Origin: a virus
Virus record (IMG/VR): IMGVR_UViG_3300033153_004143
Location: 1-25,026 of that record
Strand: one strand, 5' to 3'
Length of the DNA: 25,026 nt
The notes under the pieces are model-generated. The model was not told the origin of the DNA. It was given only the letters and a program-made list of their open reading frames with translations, and did no database searches. Position numbers and translations under genes: made by a program. Below, piece by piece: positions 15,625 to 21,409 of this stretch (positions are counted from its first letter, which is position 1; each line of letters opens with the position of its first letter).

Positions 15625-16102
15625 CTTTTTTCTCGTATTCTTTTAATTCTTCTATTTCTTCTTGGACTTCCTCTGAGGTCATTTCCCTAGTCTTTTCCTT
15701 AACTTCTCTCTTCTCAGGAGCATATTCTCCAGTCAACTTAAAATACATATCGAGATAATTTCTTCTCTCGGTTAAGTCAGGAACCTCTTCAAGCCCAACA
15801 GTAGTTCTAGTATGTTTAGTGGCGTTTAACCCGTCTTGCAGTTTTAAATAAGCTATCTCCCTATTGACCCCCATCATCATCGCATATTCTATCGATTTTC
15901 TGATGTGTGGCCTGTTGATATAATCATAGCCCATAACAGTTGCGTTTCTATGGGACTTTGGGTTAAAGGCCGCTTCTATTGCTTTAGTGGCGTCTTTGGT
16001 TTTAATGTATTCTAGGACAAATTTTTCTTGTTTCTTAGTCAACCCCAAGAAAGGATTTTGCTTAGTAGGCTCTAGTTTTTTAGGATTTTTTACAGTACCC
16101 AT
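15617..16102 (-). CDS. terS: Terminase small subunit (Terminase_2-like), 161 aa
   Basis: The small subunit recognises the packaging site and regulates the large subunit. The pattern LTKKQEKFVLEYIKTKDATKAIEAAF followed by NATVMGYDYINRPHIRKSIEYAM is typical of Terminase_2 proteins: a helix-turn-helix-like N-terminal domain of the T-x-x-Q-x-x-F-x-x-x-Y type, then the NPxV-like segment. The C terminus is a charged coiled coil (EEVQEEIEELKEYEKKDE). It starts within the terL stop (TAATG). Usually terS precedes terL; here it follows. The assignment is based on these motifs and synteny. Confidence 0.8.
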   Translation of the reverse strand: MGTVKNPKKLEPTKQNPFLGLTKKQEKFVLEYIKTKDATKAIEAAFNPKSHRNATVMGYDYINRPHIRKSIEYAMMMGVNREIAYLKLQDGLNATKHTRTTVGLEEVPDLTERRNYLDMYFKLTGEYAPEKREVKEKTREMTSEEVQEEIEELKEYEKKDE

Positions 16103-17544
16103 TAGTATCCAGTTAATTTTGATGTTGGTTCTAAAAGTACTTTAGGAACACTATTTTTTGATTGTACTGGTTTCTCAATTACTGCAATGTCTTTTAAGAA
16201 TGCCAGAGCATCGATAATATCATCGTGTCTGGTTTTGGGGTAGTGAGTCAACTGATATTCTAATTCAGCAGTCATTTCATTACTCTTTTTGTGGAATATC
16301 CTGCCAGAGGCATATAATGGTTGTAATCCCCTGATACGTTCATCTTTGCTTCTACGACCAGGTTTAAGTTCTTCTGGTAGCTTGAAGTTACGTCCTTCTT
16401 CCCTGTTTTTAATTCCAAATTCAAAAGATAGCGACTCTTTGAAAACCACTTGTTCTAAACCCCACTTTCGAGGTTGATACTTTTCTAGTACTTGGAATAT
16501 TTCGAAAATTATGTCAGAAGGCAATGCTTTCCGAAATGCTCTCACATCTAGTATATAAATATTTGCGAATTTGTCAAGTCCAACTGTAACTATTGCAGTT
16601 TGGTCATTTTCTTCCTCCTCACTGTAAGCTGGGTCAACCATTGTATACTTAATTAATACACGGTCATCTAGGTCATCTGGAGTATAGTACTTGAACCACT
16701 TTCTCCGAAAGGTAGCGTCTTCTGAGGCAACTGGGTCATTCATATATTGGGAACTATAGATGTATGGACCTTGCTCCACCTTCTGCTCTTCTAAGAACTC
16801 TTTTGATAACACTTCTGGCATAAGCAGTTTCCCTGACTTATCCACAGCCTGTTTAATAAATGTGGAGTAATTTTCCCTTAATTCAGGATTATCTAAAATA
16901 TGACCATATAAATCGTCATAGTCCCACCTAGTACCAATTAAGATAATATCCCCATCTGGTTGCAAGATAGACAACATTGACTTATACCAATTAATAGTTT
17001 TCTCAATCTGGTCTTTAGTCCCAACATTGTTATTAGAAACAGGGTCATCAACAATTATCAAATCATAATGCATCCCTACTTGAGCAACATCAATCCCAGC
17101 TGTAGAAACAGTAGGTTCCTTTAAATGCATCTTTTCCCTAGTATTAACCACTATCTCATCTTGGTTCCACACCCCATCACGCTTATCCTTTGGGTCCAAC
17201 TCACCGAACAGCTCAATAAACTCCTTATTGTACACTATATGGTCCTTGATACTAGATAAGAACCTTTTAGCGTTAGAGAGCTTCTCAGAGGCTATCAAGA
17301 TACGTATGTCAGGGTTTCTAACTATAGAGTGTAAGCTATATCCAATCGTAACGACAGAGGACTTGAAGGACCCTCTAGGCATAAGTATTAGTTTCTTTCT
17401 CTTTTTCACATCTTGAATATATTTGGTTAGTTCCAAATGTGGGTTATCTTCCATTTTGTCATATCCAAGAACTTTTTTGTCAAAGTAATAAAGAGACTTC
17501 AGAGCGAGAGCTTGTTTTTTTCTCTTTATATCCATTACAGTCAT
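16102..17544 (-). CDS. terL: Terminase large subunit, 480 aa
   Basis: The ATPase-nuclease that pumps DNA into the head. The Walker A motif is PRGSFKSS (56-63), Walker B LIIVDD (162-167) and the coupling motif GTRW (204-207). The RNase H-like nuclease has D304 in MVDPAYSE, E364 in GLEQVV and the HDDIIDAL cluster (440-447). Both domains are complete. The first ATG gives 480 residues; a second ATG at Met4 (17533-17535) may be the true start, because a promoter-like TTGACA-17-CATAAT would start RNA at about 17536, leaving no leader. No Shine-Dalgarno sequence precedes either ATG. It is the first gene of the late operon. Confidence 0.95.
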   Translation of the reverse strand: MTVMDIKRKKQALALKSLYYFDKKVLGYDKMEDNPHLELTKYIQDVKKRKKLILMPRGSFKSSVVTIGYSLHSIVRNPDIRILIASEKLSNAKRFLSSIKDHIVYNKEFIELFGELDPKDKRDGVWNQDEIVVNTREKMHLKEPTVSTAGIDVAQVGMHYDLIIVDDPVSNNNVGTKDQIEKTINWYKSMLSILQPDGDIILIGTRWDYDDLYGHILDNPELRENYSTFIKQAVDKSGKLLMPEVLSKEFLEEQKVEQGPYIYSSQYMNDPVASEDATFRRKWFKYYTPDDLDDRVLIKYTMVDPAYSEEEENDQTAIVTVGLDKFANIYILDVRAFRKALPSDIIFEIFQVLEKYQPRKWGLEQVVFKESLSFEFGIKNREEGRNFKLPEELKPGRRSKDERIRGLQPLYASGRIFHKKSNEMTAELEYQLTHYPKTRHDDIIDALAFLKDIAVIEKPVQSKNSVPKVLLEPTSKLTGY

Positions 17545-17571
17545 TATGTATTATAGGTGTTAATTTGTCAA
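17543..17571 (-). promoter_or_regulatory. Candidate promoter of the late operon (terL)
   Basis: On the minus strand TTGACA (17566-17571) is followed after 17 bases by CATAAT (17543-17548), five of six matches to the -10 consensus. RNA would start near 17536, next to the second Met codon of terL. A TATAAT lies at 17550-17555 but is only 10 bases from TTGACA. The -35 element sits inside one of three ATTTGNCAAA palindromes. The match is seen in the sequence; its activity is inferred. Confidence 0.5.
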
Positions 17572-17617
17572 ATAATAGTTAATTTGTCAAAGTCAGATAT
17601 ATGCTGATTTGTCAAAT
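17563..17617. repeat. Three ATTTGTCAAA palindromic repeats upstream of terL
   Basis: Copies lie at 17563-17572, 17582-17591 and 17607-17616. The core TTTG-N-CAAA is a perfect palindrome with a single central base; copies 1 and 3 extend to ATTTG-N-CAAAT. Spacing is 19 and 25 bases. The first copy overlaps the -35 of the candidate terL promoter. They look like operator sites for a dimeric regulator of late transcription, or less likely a packaging signal. Confidence 0.65.
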
Positions 17618-17777
17618 AAGAGTTTGAAATTTATTTTGTGCGCTGGAAGTTGGGAGGGTACCCTAAGACATAGAAACTAACCCCTTTACCCCTTACCCCA
17701 CCATACAATAATGTATATATTTAATAATAACGGGATTTTTTTAACAACTAACAGGTATGAGCTAGCCACTAACTACC

Positions 17778-17806
17778 TTGACAATATATCTAGTCTGTTG
17801 TTTAAT
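17778..17806 (+). promoter_or_regulatory. Candidate rightward sigma70 promoter upstream of structured region
   Basis: TTGACA (17778-17783), 17-base spacer, TTTAAT (17801-17806), one mismatch from consensus overall. RNA would begin near 17813, about 256 bases before the first gene, so the transcript would carry a long structured leader or be a separate small RNA. Confidence 0.5.
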
Positions 17807-17854
17807 TCTTTAGGCTTAACTAAGGGCGGAAGTGTGCCACCATCACGGGGCTGA

Positions 17855-17983
17855 TAACAATACTAGCTTGTAATTGTTACAGGTTAGACGCTGATAATCA
17901 GTGGTTGACTAGCTAGGTGATAACATAAGGGCTTGATATTCTAGGGGCTTAGAATGGCGTATAGGCTCTAGACTTTAACCTGT
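17855..17983 (+). ncRNA. Candidate structured leader or small RNA
   Basis: Downstream of the promoter at 17778 there is a hairpin TAACAAT/ATTGTTA (17855-17861 with 17873-17879). An outer 8-bp pairing ACAGGTTA/TAACCTGT (17879-17886 with 17976-17983) encloses the palindrome CTGATAATCAG (17891-17901) and a hairpin ATTCTA/TAGAAT (17938-17943 with 17950-17955). No coding frame explains these. The pairings are directly visible; whether they form in RNA, or serve as protein sites in DNA, is open. Confidence 0.35.
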
Positions 17984-18011
17984 TAAATGAAATACTGGTC
18001 TATTCTAGCTC

Positions 18012-18040
18012 TTGACTTCTCTATTGCTATCCTGTATACT
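18012..18040 (+). promoter_or_regulatory. Strong rightward promoter for the small early genes
   Basis: TTGACT (18012-18017), 17-base spacer, TATACT (18035-18040); start near 18047, giving a 22-base leader with AAAGGA before the ATG at 18069. An 8-bp inverted repeat ATTGCTAT/ATAGCAAT (18023-18030, 18048-18055) brackets the -10, as an operator would. Confidence 0.75.
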
Positions 18041-18068
18041 ATAGACAATAGCAATTAACAAAAGGATT

Positions 18069-18287
18069 ATGAACAAAACATGGTGGGACAAAAAGATTGA
18101 AGGAGAGTATAACAAAGCTGATTGCCTTGCTGATTTAGTTGACTCGCTCGGCGGTCTATGGGATAGAGCAGATGACGCAAAAGACTTTAAAGCAAAAAGA
18201 TTAATTAAAGAAGTTACATTATGTTTATCTGATTTAATTGAAGACAAAAACATCCCTGACGCAATAGATACAAGTATAGTAAACTAA
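18069..18287 (+). CDS. Unknown small early protein, 72 aa
   Basis: Not recognised. Acidic and probably all helical, with two Trp at positions 5-6 and one in GGLWDRADDAK. A good AAAGGA ribosome-binding site lies 4 bases before the ATG, and a strong promoter is just upstream. First of nine tiny rightward genes; early phage genes of this size often bind host proteins, but no such role is visible in the sequence. Confidence 0.7.
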   Translation: MNKTWWDKKIEGEYNKADCLADLVDSLGGLWDRADDAKDFKAKRLIKEVTLCLSDLIEDKNIPDAIDTSIVN

Positions 18288-18298
18288 TATAAGGAGTT

Positions 18299-18484
18299 AT
18301 GGATAAAAAGATTTATGAATTACTGGACGGGGATAAGGTTATCAAAGTGCTATCAGCTAAAAATACCTTAGAAATAGTTAAAAGAGAAGATTTAGCAACT
18401 AGAGAAAAATGTCACTTAAAACTTAGAGAAATAACTGTTGATGAGTTTAAGAACAAATATGAATATCACGCTATCAGTTACTAA
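18299..18484 (+). CDS. Unknown small early protein, 61 aa
   Basis: Not recognised. It begins MDKKIYELLDGDKVIKVLSA and ends YEYHAISY, with an alternation of strands and helices that suggests a compact alpha-beta fold. AAGGAG precedes the ATG by 3 bases, and the gene follows its neighbour by 11 bases. Confidence 0.65.
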   Translation: MDKKIYELLDGDKVIKVLSAKNTLEIVKREDLATREKCHLKLREITVDEFKNKYEYHAISY

Positions 18485-18666
18485 TATCTTTTGACCTGTT
18501 GCTAGTTAGTAATAGCTAGTAACGGTTAACAGATACTGGTGAATATCTAAATGTTATTTATCGGGTCGTGTTAAAACTTTGGGGGGTGTTGTGACGATAG
18601 GCTAACAATTAAAACAGAGCTTATATCCTACAATATCCCCTCAATAACTATTAACTAACCTTGAGA

Positions 18667-18843
18667 ATGATTAAAACAATTAAACAATTATTGGCTCTAG
18701 CTGTTATCGGGGCTGTTATCGCTCAGTTGTTTTCTGGTGGTGGTCTATTCTACTATCTGGTCGGGCTTGTCCTGTTCTATCTATTAATTAGATTCAAGAG
18801 GGCAAGAGGTACTAATCAATATATTAATAAATGGAGGGTTTAA
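18667..18843 (+). CDS. Small two-helix membrane protein, 58 aa
   Basis: Two hydrophobic segments (about residues 8-22 and 27-42) are separated by SGGG, followed by a basic end (RFKRARGTNQYINKWRV), so both ends are probably on the inside. A TTG six bases upstream in frame is an alternative start; neither start has a Shine-Dalgarno sequence. Function unknown. A second one-helix membrane gene follows after 2 bases, so the pair may act together, for example in the host membrane. Confidence 0.6.
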   Translation: MIKTIKQLLALAVIGAVIAQLFSGGGLFYYLVGLVLFYLLIRFKRARGTNQYINKWRV

Positions 18844-18845
18844 CT

Positions 18846-18965
18846 ATGAATGAAGAGGCAATTTTTCAGTTAATTGACAAATTGTTATGGTTCGGGGCTG
18901 GTCTAGTTTATACAATGATAGTTTTGTGGCTTGTCTGGGCTATTATAGCAAAAAGAAACAGATAA
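18846..18965 (+). CDS. Small one-helix membrane protein, 39 aa
   Basis: MNEEAIFQLIDKLLW is followed by a hydrophobic segment of about 20 residues and a basic end KKRNR-type (AKRNR), a single-pass membrane protein with the C terminus inside. A strong GGAGGG lies 7 bases before the ATG, within the end of the preceding gene. Holin- or antiholin-like layouts are this small, but no lysis gene is nearby. Confidence 0.6.
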   Translation: MNEEAIFQLIDKLLWFGAGLVYTMIVLWLVWAIIAKRNR

Positions 18966-18977
18966 AACAAGCCTGAT

Positions 18978-18986
18978 TGTGGATAA
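18978..18986 (-). promoter_or_regulatory. Perfect DnaA box
   Basis: The minus strand reads TTATCCACA, the consensus 9-mer for DnaA. It lies in the 116-base non-coding gap 18966-19081, 44 bases before two tandem GTTGCCGAGA repeats. Confidence 0.5.
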
Positions 18987-19021
18987 CTTTTGGGGCTGGT
19001 TGGAAACTAACTTAACAAAAC

Positions 19022-19050
19022 TGACCAAAAGTTGCCGAGAGTTGCCGAGA
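19022..19050 (+). repeat. Tandem GTTGCCGAGA repeats, candidate iterons
   Basis: Two perfect head-to-tail 10-mers (19031-19040, 19041-19050) are preceded by TGACCAAAA. The 19-base string from 19022 to 19040 recurs exactly at 20242-20260. The pair lies in a gene-free gap next to a DnaA box. Confidence 0.7.
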
Positions 19051-19081
19051 ATACTAACTAATTAAAAGAGAGAAGTAAATT

Positions 19082-19261
19082 ATGGAAAAATATCATATAA
19101 TATCTAATATAAACATTAAGCATACTATCGAAGCTAACAGTAGAAATGAGGCTCTAGAGATATACCAAGATAGAGTTGAATTGCCTGAATGTTACTGTCC
19201 AGAAAGTTGGGAGTTAGAAAAGATAATTTTAGAGAGAAACGGGAAAATAAAAACAATTTAA
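19082..19261 (+). CDS. Unknown small early protein, 59 aa
   Basis: Not recognised. The sequence MEKYHIISNINIKHTIEANSRNEALEIYQD has the alternating look of a small beta-alpha-beta protein, and CYCPESWELEKI contains two Cys. It starts 32 bases after the GTTGCCGAGA pair. It resembles the next gene in size and layout (an N-terminal strand, then EA-x-EA-like helix), so the two may be distant relatives. Confidence 0.6.
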   Translation: MEKYHIISNINIKHTIEANSRNEALEIYQDRVELPECYCPESWELEKIILERNGKIKTI

Positions 19262-19277
19262 TAAAAGAAAGGAGAAA

Positions 19278-19445
19278 ATGAACTATCAATTTGAAGTAAA
19301 AGCAACAGATAAACACGACGCAGAAGTGGGAGTTATAGAAGCTGACAATTTGAAAGAAGCTAAAGCTGAATTTGCTAGAGTCTACCCCGAAGATGTTGAT
19401 AATGTTGGCTTGATAACAAGTGATAACGGCTACGAAGAAATATAA
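19278..19445 (+). CDS. Unknown small early protein, 55 aa
   Basis: Not recognised. MNYQFEVKATDKHDAEVGVIEADNLKEAKAEFARVYPED is a strand-strand-helix pattern, as in many tiny phage proteins. A strong AAAGGAG lies 5 bases before the ATG. Spacing to the neighbours is 16 and 22 bases. Confidence 0.65.
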   Translation: MNYQFEVKATDKHDAEVGVIEADNLKEAKAEFARVYPEDVDNVGLITSDNGYEEI

Positions 19446-19467
19446 TTTAATAAAAGAGAGGAGAATT

Positions 19468-19686
19468 ATGATAGAAGTTGTAGCAGGATACAAAAACTGG
19501 AAAATTGGGATAGATGATGATATCAACGCTAGATGTTTCGCTGATACTGATGACGGTTTGATAATAGCTAACTGGCACAACGAGAAAAAAGGTTTTTGGT
19601 TAGAATATGAAGGCGAAACAACAGACTACGCTGACAAGTGGTTTAGAAAGTGGCTAAAAAATAAAAACAAAACAGTTTTAAATTAA
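19468..19686 (+). CDS. Unknown small early protein, 72 aa
   Basis: Not recognised. The start at 19468 is chosen because GAGGAG lies just before it; an in-frame ATG at 19420 lies inside the preceding gene. The protein is beta-rich at first (MIEVVAGYKNWKIGIDDDIN) with several Trp, and ends in a basic helix (KWFRKWLKNKNKT). Confidence 0.65.
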   Translation: MIEVVAGYKNWKIGIDDDINARCFADTDDGLIIANWHNEKKGFWLEYEGETTDYADKWFRKWLKNKNKTVLN

Positions 19687-19704
19687 ACTAGAAAGGAGTA
19701 AAAA

Positions 19705-19893
19705 ATGAACAAGGAAACTTATGAGGCCCTTAAAAATGTTATAGAGAAGGTTAAAAAGTTGCTAGGCGATAAATACAACAACAGAAAAAGATTTTCTCAA
19801 GATGAAGTTTGGGAAAAGGCAACGACTACAAGAGATATTTTAAAGCTTGAGAGTTGGATAGATGAGGTGGCGAAAGAATATCAAAATAAATAA
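19705..19893 (+). CDS. Unknown small helical protein, 62 aa
   Basis: Not recognised. The protein is all-helical and Lys-rich (ALKNVIEKVKKLLGDKY, DILKLESWIDEVAKEY). An AAAGGAG ribosome-binding site precedes the ATG. It is followed after 7 bases by another helical protein gene. Confidence 0.6.
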   Translation: MNKETYEALKNVIEKVKKLLGDKYNNRKRFSQDEVWEKATTTRDILKLESWIDEVAKEYQNK

Positions 19894-19900
19894 AAGTAAA

Positions 19901-20101
19901 ATGAAAAGAAAAAATGAAGAGATTAAGAGACTGAACCGAAACGCTGGAGTTGACTTGCTAAAGTTAAGAGAGGCTATTGATAGTCAAGATACTGAAAAGG
20001 CCTATATGTTTTTAGACAACCTACTTGACAATTCTAAAAAGGTTAGAGAAGAGCTGGCTTTTAATGACAGGTTAGAGAAGCTACTAAACGGGGAGGAATA
20101 A
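19901..20101 (+). CDS. Unknown small helical protein, 66 aa
   Basis: Not recognised. The start at 19901 avoids overlap with the gene before; an in-frame ATG at 19862 would add 13 basic residues. The protein is a charged helical bundle or coiled coil (KLREAIDSQDTEKAYMFLDNLLDN). Its stop overlaps the next ATG (TAATG). Confidence 0.6.
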   Translation: MKRKNEEIKRLNRNAGVDLLKLREAIDSQDTEKAYMFLDNLLDNSKKVREELAFNDRLEKLLNGEE

Positions 20102-20244
20102 TGAAACAAGATAGATACTACGATAAAGACTTAGTTGCTAGCAAAATAAACGACTACTGTTTAGATACTTATGGAGTTGTTGCCTCCGAGCTACCAAAAG
20201 AGATAAGGGCTGAAGTTGCCGAGATGTATCGAGAGTCTGTATGA
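20101..20244 (+). CDS. Unknown small protein, 47 aa
   Basis: Not recognised. Start and stop overlap the previous gene by 1 base, with a strong GGGGAGG 6 bases before the ATG. The end of the frame (EVAEM) is encoded by a copy of the GTTGCCGAGA motif at 20215-20224, and its TGA stop belongs to the 19-base repeat at 20242-20260. It is the last gene of the rightward early cluster and faces the end of the leftward trio. Confidence 0.6.
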   Translation: MKQDRYYDKDLVASKINDYCLDTYGVVASELPKEIRAEVAEMYRESV

Positions 20245-20260
20245 CCAAAAGTTGCCGAGA
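20215..20260 (+). repeat. Two more GTTGCCGAGA copies
   Basis: Perfect copies lie at 20215-20224 (in a coding frame) and 20251-20260 (between converging genes). The second is part of an exact 19-base repeat shared with 19022-19040. Weaker relatives (TACCGAAA at 20261, TTACGAGA at 20271) follow directly. Confidence 0.7.
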
Positions 20261-20279
20261 TACCGAAAGTTTACGAGAT

Positions 20280-20501
20280 TTAGTTAACTTCCTTTATTTC
20301 CTTGTAGTTTTTTTCGTCAAGGGCTTTTTTGGCTCTGATGTGGCCTGAGCATACTGGAACTTCTCTCACTGCCCCTCCATAGTACTCTACCAGAAGTTGC
20401 CGAGATTTTTTCTTACTACAGAAATAACACTTGTTTTTATCAATCGGGTTTTTGAGGTTCTTAGCCTCGCCTAGTTGTTCTAACTTCTCTTGATAAGTCA
20501 T
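20280..20501 (-). CDS. Small zinc-finger protein, 73 aa
   Basis: CYFC followed 20-25 residues later by CSGH gives a C-x2-C...C-x2-H zinc site around a strand-turn segment. A function in nucleic-acid binding is possible but not shown. Its ATG lies 41 bases inside the preceding gene in another frame, an unusually long overlap, with only a weak ribosome-binding site. A GTTGCCGAGA copy on the opposite strand lies within it (20396-20405). Confidence 0.6.
   Translation of the reverse strand: MTYQEKLEQLGEAKNLKNPIDKNKCYFCSKKKSRQLLVEYYGGAVREVPVCSGHIRAKKALDEKNYKEIKEVN
20396..20405 (+). repeat. GTTGCCGAGA copy inside a leftward gene
   Basis: Perfect 10-mer in the same plus-strand orientation although the gene here runs leftward. 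Degenerate copies follow at 20541-20549 (TTGCCGAGA) and 20627-20635 (TTACCGAGA). Confidence 0.65.
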
Positions 20502-20655
20502 TACATTCTTTTAATTTTATATGTAGGTCAATAATGTCATTTGCCGAGATTTTGTCGCCTTTTGTTAGCATTGATAGGTTGGTAACGCAAACTTTTCCGT
20601 TCGGTCTTTGAGATACAACGTATTTTTTACCGAGATAATTAATTATTTGAAGCAT
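20461..20655 (-). CDS. Unknown small protein, 64 aa
   Basis: Not recognised. The N-terminal MLQIINYLGKKYVVSQRPNGKVCVTNLSML looks like a short beta hairpin pair, then KGDKISANDIIDLHIKLKE a helix. It overlaps the replication-initiator-like gene by 17 bases and the zinc-finger gene by 41 bases, so the three form one leftward unit. Confidence 0.55.
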   Translation of the reverse strand: MLQIINYLGKKYVVSQRPNGKVCVTNLSMLTKGDKISANDIIDLHIKLKECNDLSREVRTTRRG

Positions 20656-21388
20656 TGATTATCTCCTGTAAAGTTGGATATTTTGCCGTTTCTCTTTTAT
20701 ACCTGTCTTTTCTACTTTCATTTGGGTCTAACTGGTGGAAACGCTTGACTGCCGTGCCTATGTTCCAGCTTAACCCCTCGTTATCAGCCCATTTCTTAAT
20801 CTGGTCTATCGCCTCGCTCGCCTTTTCTACACTACCATCACACAACGAGAGTAAATCTTTGGCGTCTCTAGCGTGGCGACCATAGCTTTCTTTTAGTTTC
20901 TCATAATCGTTTTCATCTAGCTCTCCGTGTATTGCTTCCGCGTATTTTTTTACTATTAATTGGATATTTGTAGGCTTTTTACAAGTTTGGTTGTTATTAT
21001 TTGTGTTTATATTTGGTATAGGTTGCTCATTTTGCTCTACCGATTGCTTATTTTGAGCAATGGTTCTGTTAGTCTGATATTCTGGTAAGGTATACCATTT
21101 TGTCTTATCATATTTTGCTTTGTTAAATTGGCTAGATATTATTATCCCGTCTTTTTCTAATTCTTTTAGCCACCTGTTTATGCTACTTCTGGCCATATAT
21201 GGAAATAACTTGGAAAACGCTTGAGCTGAATTATATGTCCAGTAGTATTGTTTGTCTTTGTGTTTTTTGATATTAGACCTGTTGGCTTTGTTTTTTTCTA
21301 GCCAGTAACGGATATTATAAAGCAAAATAGCCTTGTTTACCCCGTATTTTTTAGCGTCTTTAACTTCGAAAAAGTGAGTTTTAATCAT
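20639..21388 (-). CDS. Winged-helix replication-initiator-like protein, 249 aa
   Basis: The first 105 residues fit the winged-helix domain of phage and plasmid replication proteins: FFEVKDAKKYGVNKAILLYNIRYWLEKN, a middle YYWTYNSAQAFSKLFPYMARSSINRWLKELEKDGII (recognition helix and wing), and the strand TKWYTLPEY. An Asn/Thr-rich linker (about 110-145) leads to a helical C-terminal domain with a DnaD-like flavour (SVEKASEAIDQIKKWADNEGLSWNIGTAVKRF). Such proteins bind origin DNA and load helicase; a repressor is the alternative. It is driven by a promoter at 21484-21512 and lies beside the GTTGCCGAGA array, which it may bind. Confidence 0.65.
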   Translation of the reverse strand: MIKTHFFEVKDAKKYGVNKAILLYNIRYWLEKNKANRSNIKKHKDKQYYWTYNSAQAFSKLFPYMARSSINRWLKELEKDGIIISSQFNKAKYDKTKWYTLPEYQTNRTIAQNKQSVEQNEQPIPNINTNNNNQTCKKPTNIQLIVKKYAEAIHGELDENDYEKLKESYGRHARDAKDLLSLCDGSVEKASEAIDQIKKWADNEGLSWNIGTAVKRFHQLDPNESRKDRYKRETAKYPTLQEIINASNN

Positions 21389-21409
21389 AGTTTTTTATTA
21401 ATAATCTGG

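Larger units (their letters stand above)
17545..18068. other. 524-base non-coding control region between the two arms
   Basis: Between divergent genes this stretch holds, in order, three palindromic repeats, a palindromic GGGTACCC (17658-17665), a C-rich tract with C runs at 17661-17663, 17681-17684, 17689-17692 and 17696-17699 (G-quadruplex-capable on the other strand), a rightward promoter (17778-17806), nested inverted repeats (17855-17983) and a second rightward promoter (18012-18040). A 47-codon open frame (17711-17854) has no ribosome-binding site and is probably not a gene. The region is the main regulatory switch of the genome and could also hold the packaging site. Confidence 0.6.

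Noticed and set aside
17711-17854. 47-codon rightward open frame
   Set aside because: No ribosome-binding site, overlaps a good promoter and has no recognisable protein character strong enough to call a gene.
18667-18965. Holin/antiholin pair
   Set aside because: The two small membrane proteins have suitable size, but no endolysin is nearby and they lie in an early-type region, so a lysis role is not supported.
19134-19580. 148-codon minus-strand open frame
   Set aside because: Hydrophobic shadow of several rightward genes with good ribosome-binding sites; no start signal of its own.
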